15,236 bases of DNA, taken from NCBI GenBank assembly GCA_009778415.1, contig WRJV01000315.1:1-15236 (forward strand), written 5' to 3'. Each line of letters begins with the position of its first letter. Position 1 is the first letter of the stretch. The position numbers and the translations under genes were made by a program. Of the stretch, positions 12,892-15,236 are shown in pieces. The notes beneath the pieces are model-generated. The model was not told where the DNA came from and searched no databases. It saw nothing but the letters and a program-made list of their open reading frames with translations. This DNA is from Clostridiales bacterium. Lineage in GTDB: Bacteria > Bacillota > Clostridia > Peptostreptococcales > Anaerovoracaceae.

Positions 12892-15236
12892 GTGGAAAAG
12901 AAATGTTTCAAGATTAAAAAGCAAAAAATGATGCAGTTGTTTTGCGTTTTTATGGCACTGGCGCTTTTGCTGTCACTGATACCAATCAGTGCGCTAGCAG
13001 ATGACATTGCTGCTGACGGGGATGACCCGTCGATTGAAGCGGCAGCCAGTGCTGAGCAAGATGCAGAAAACTGTGACGGCCAATACCTGACGGAGGAAGG
13101 CGGCGAATGGTTCCTTGAGCAGGAACCTGAGTTATTGGGGTTGACAGCTTCCAGCGCTGCCGATAACGAAGTATCAACCGAAGCCGAGCTTCGCACCGCC
13201 GTGGGCAGTGCGTCCAGCGGTGTGCCCATCACAATATCATTGACAAATTCCATAACCCTGACAGGCAATTCCTTGTACATCAGTCCAAACACAGATATTA
13301 CGCTGGTTAGCGGCAATACAGGACCTATCGAGTTGACAGGCGAGGACGACCATGATGTCATCACTGTCCCGGGTAGCGCAAAACTGACGATAGACGGCAT
13401 AATTGTAACCCACGGCGGCGGCAGCGCTGACAACGGCGGAGGGGTAAACGTATCCTACGGCGGCACGCTTACATTGGCAAGCGGCGAGATATCCGGCAAC
13501 AACAACGCCTTTTTCGGCGGCGGCGTCTACACTGAAGGCAACGTCATAGTAAACGGCGGCAAAATTGCAATGAACAGGTCCGGGAGCTTCGGCGGCGGCG
13601 TCTACATCAACAACAACGGCACACTGAGGATGACCGGCGGCGAGATATCAGGCAACGAGTCCACTGGCTCGGGGCCGAGCGGCGGCGGGTCCGGCGGCGG
13701 CGTTTATGTCAACGGCGGTTCCTTCACGATGGAAAACGGCGTCATCAAGGACAATGTGACCCCGGGCGGCGGCGGCGGCGTCTACAACACTGCCAGAGGC
13801 ACTTTCAATTTATCCGGCGGAGAGATTAAGGGCAACACGGGCAGCTCAGGCGGCGTGAGGAACGACGGCGCTTTCACCATGTCCGGCGGCAGCATTTCCG
13901 GCAACCATGGGGTTTTGTTTGGCGGCGGCGTGTACAACAGCGGGAACACCGATTTTACGCTTAAAGCAGGGAACATCTCCGGCAACGATGCCCCGCAGGG
14001 CGGCGGCGTCTACAACGTCGGCAGCACCTCGTTCAAAATGGAAGGGGGCTTCGTTAAAAACAACAACGTCACCCAGGTCGGTGGCGGCGTCTACAACGGG
14101 GGGACCAGCACGTTCATTTTGTCCGGAGGCGAGATATCCGGCAACACGGCCTTTGACAACGGCGCAGGGGTCATAAACAACGGAGTATTCGAAATGAAAG
14201 CAGGAGCTTCAAATGCAAGACCTGTCATTTCTGGCAATATTGTCACCGGTGACACTGCGTTCAGCCGCGGCGGCGGTGTATACAACATAGGCAACGCCAC
14301 ATTCACCATGTCAGACGGCGAAATCGCAGGCAACAAGGCTCTTCAAGGCGGCGGCGTACACAATTACAGGACCGGCATCGATTTCCCTGCAGTCTTTACT
14401 ATGACCGGCGGGGAGATTTCAAGCAACGAAGCTACCAGCGGCGGCGGCGTCTACACAAACAGCACATTTACGATGTCTGCGGGCAGGATTGCAAACAACA
14501 AGGGCAGCTATGGCGGCGGCGTCTACAATCTGCGCCCCGGCGAAGCGCTTGATGCAGTCTTTACGATGAACGGCGGAGAGGTTTGCGGCAACACGGCTAT
14601 CGACGGCGGCGGCGTCTACACTAACGGCAGCGTAATCGTCAACAACGGCAAATTTTACGACAACATAGCGAGCAACGACGGCGGTGGGATATGGGTCGAC
14701 TACAATTACCTGAATCGGGTAAGCGTCAGTGCGGCTGCGGAGTTTTCAACCAACAGCGCAGTTAAATCTTACGCTAGGAACCCGGCTGACGATCTGCTTT
14801 ACGAAACGCAGATAAAATGCACGCGCTGGACCGTTCCCCTCACGCAGGGCTACAACAACTACGATATAAGCTACAAATACGGGGCGGGATTGCACGACGT
14901 GACTGTAACGTTCAACGGCAACGGAGGCACGGTAGCACCGGAGAACGCAGCGCGAACGCTTACTGCCGGAGCGTCACTCGGCGCCAACATGCCGGGGGAC
15001 CCGAATTGGGGCGGGCATGTATTTCTGGGATGGAACACGATGCCGGACGGCACAGGCACGGCCTTTTCTTCCGCGACGACCGTCGACAACGACATCGAGG
15101 TTTTCGCCCAGTGGCGCAGCGAAACGACAGAGCCTGACAACTTCACCATCACCTATGTACTTAATGGCGGGACCGGCGCCAGCGGCAACCCCACTTCCTA
15201 CAACGCCGAAAGCTCGTTCCCGATCAGCATAGCGAA
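12892..15236 (+). CDS. Large secreted beta-helix repeat protein with InlB/Flg_new modules (partial, C-terminus beyond window)
   Basis: The ORF is open for 781 codons to the window edge. It has a signal peptide (residues 1-36: KKCFKIKKQK, then a long hydrophobic core, ending SALA before DD). An N-terminal region follows (TEAELRTAVG at ~100; LTIDGIIVTHGGG). Residues ~174-625 hold about 15-16 repeats of ~25-35 aa built as GGGVY-x-N...FTMSGGEISGN, resembling the GGA[IVL]...FxxN repeats of chlamydial Pmp proteins and expected to form a right-handed beta-helix. Residues ~670-741 are one InlB B-repeat/Flg_new module (VTFNGNGGTVAP to LGWNTMPDGTGT and FAQW), and a second begins TITYVLNGGTGASG. It is probably a cell-surface adhesin or matrix protein; the anchor is out of view. 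The start is GTG 12892, with AAAGGAG 10 nt upstream; TTG 12886 (spacing 4) is the alternative. All minus-strand frames here are shadows of GGC-rich repeats. Confidence 0.9.
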   Translation, partial: MEKKCFKIKKQKMMQLFCVFMALALLLSLIPISALADDIAADGDDPSIEAAASAEQDAENCDGQYLTEEGGEWFLEQEPELLGLTASSAADNEVSTEAELRTAVGSASSGVPITISLTNSITLTGNSLYISPNTDITLVSGNTGPIELTGEDDHDVITVPGSAKLTIDGIIVTHGGGSADNGGGVNVSYGGTLTLASGEISGNNNAFFGGGVYTEGNVIVNGGKIAMNRSGSFGGGVYINNNGTLRMTGGEISGNESTGSGPSGGGSGGGVYVNGGSFTMENGVIKDNVTPGGGGGVYNTARGTFNLSGGEIKGNTGSSGGVRNDGAFTMSGGSISGNHGVLFGGGVYNSGNTDFTLKAGNISGNDAPQGGGVYNVGSTSFKMEGGFVKNNNVTQVGGGVYNGGTSTFILSGGEISGNTAFDNGAGVINNGVFEMKAGASNARPVISGNIVTGDTAFSRGGGVYNIGNATFTMSDGEIAGNKALQGGGVHNYRTGIDFPAVFTMTGGEISSNEATSGGGVYTNSTFTMSAGRIANNKGSYGGGVYNLRPGEALDAVFTMNGGEVCGNTAIDGGGVYTNGSVIVNNGKFYDNIASNDGGGIWVDYNYLNRVSVSAAAEFSTNSAVKSYARNPADDLLYETQIKCTRWTVPLTQGYNNYDISYKYGAGLHDVTVTFNGNGGTVAPENAARTLTAGASLGANMPGDPNWGGHVFLGWNTMPDGTGTAFSSATTVDNDIEVFAQWRSETTEPDNFTITYVLNGGTGASGNPTSYNAESSFPISIA

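Noticed and set aside
12780..13433. 217-codon minus-strand frame opposite the surface protein
   Set aside because: It is antisense to the signal peptide and beta-helix start, has biased Ser/Pro composition, no SD and no recognisable domain. The + strand frame has a signal peptide and clear repeats.

Overview
The window looks like chromosomal DNA of an anaerobic, moderate-GC Bacillota, probably class Clostridia. The reasons are strong AGGAGG-type ribosome binding sites, consensus sigma-A promoters, a greA-lysS pair, an ornithine-racemase-type enzyme, a WYL regulator of clostridial type, and a giant secreted repeat protein ending in InlB/Flg_new-type modules. No rRNA, tRNA, CRISPR array, insertion sequence or phage gene was found.

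Layout. Bases 1-56 are the end of a degenerate TAGTTGG heptamer array that runs into the ribosome binding site of a HelD-like RNA-polymerase-recycling helicase (+, 71-2239). Bases 2244-5057 form an AT-richer, eroded stretch on the minus strand: a decayed ORF, an unrecognised 300-aa protein, a short gap with an orphan Shine-Dalgarno, a PPP-type metallophosphoesterase, and a WYL regulator broken by apparent internal deletion(s) and a frameshift. The broken regulator's stop still overlaps the phosphatase start (ATGA).

Bases 5231-12129 are dense minus-strand genes read from right to left: two paralogous acyl-CoA-synthetase-like AMP ligases, then an ornithine/alanine-racemase-family PLP enzyme, then greA and lysS, closed by a clear intrinsic terminator. 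A consensus promoter for greA-lysS overlaps the racemase stop codon. The ligase pair has its own probable promoter about 250 nt upstream of its first ATG. Almost all of the inferred leader is a repeat structure: 17 perfect-length heptamers (KGTAGTT on +) bracketed by two copies of a double-hairpin module.

From 12892 to the window end runs an uninterrupted + strand ORF of at least 781 codons. It encodes a signal peptide, about 15-16 GGGVY...ISGN beta-helix repeats resembling chlamydial Pmp repeats, one complete InlB B-repeat and the start of another. It is a large surface or secreted protein, cut by the window edge.

No complete new system can be demonstrated. The most unusual signals are the hairpin-bracketed heptamer array and its second copy at the left edge, the decayed WYL regulator left attached to an intact phosphatase, and the linkage of an ornithine-racemase-like enzyme to two acyl-adenylating enzymes.
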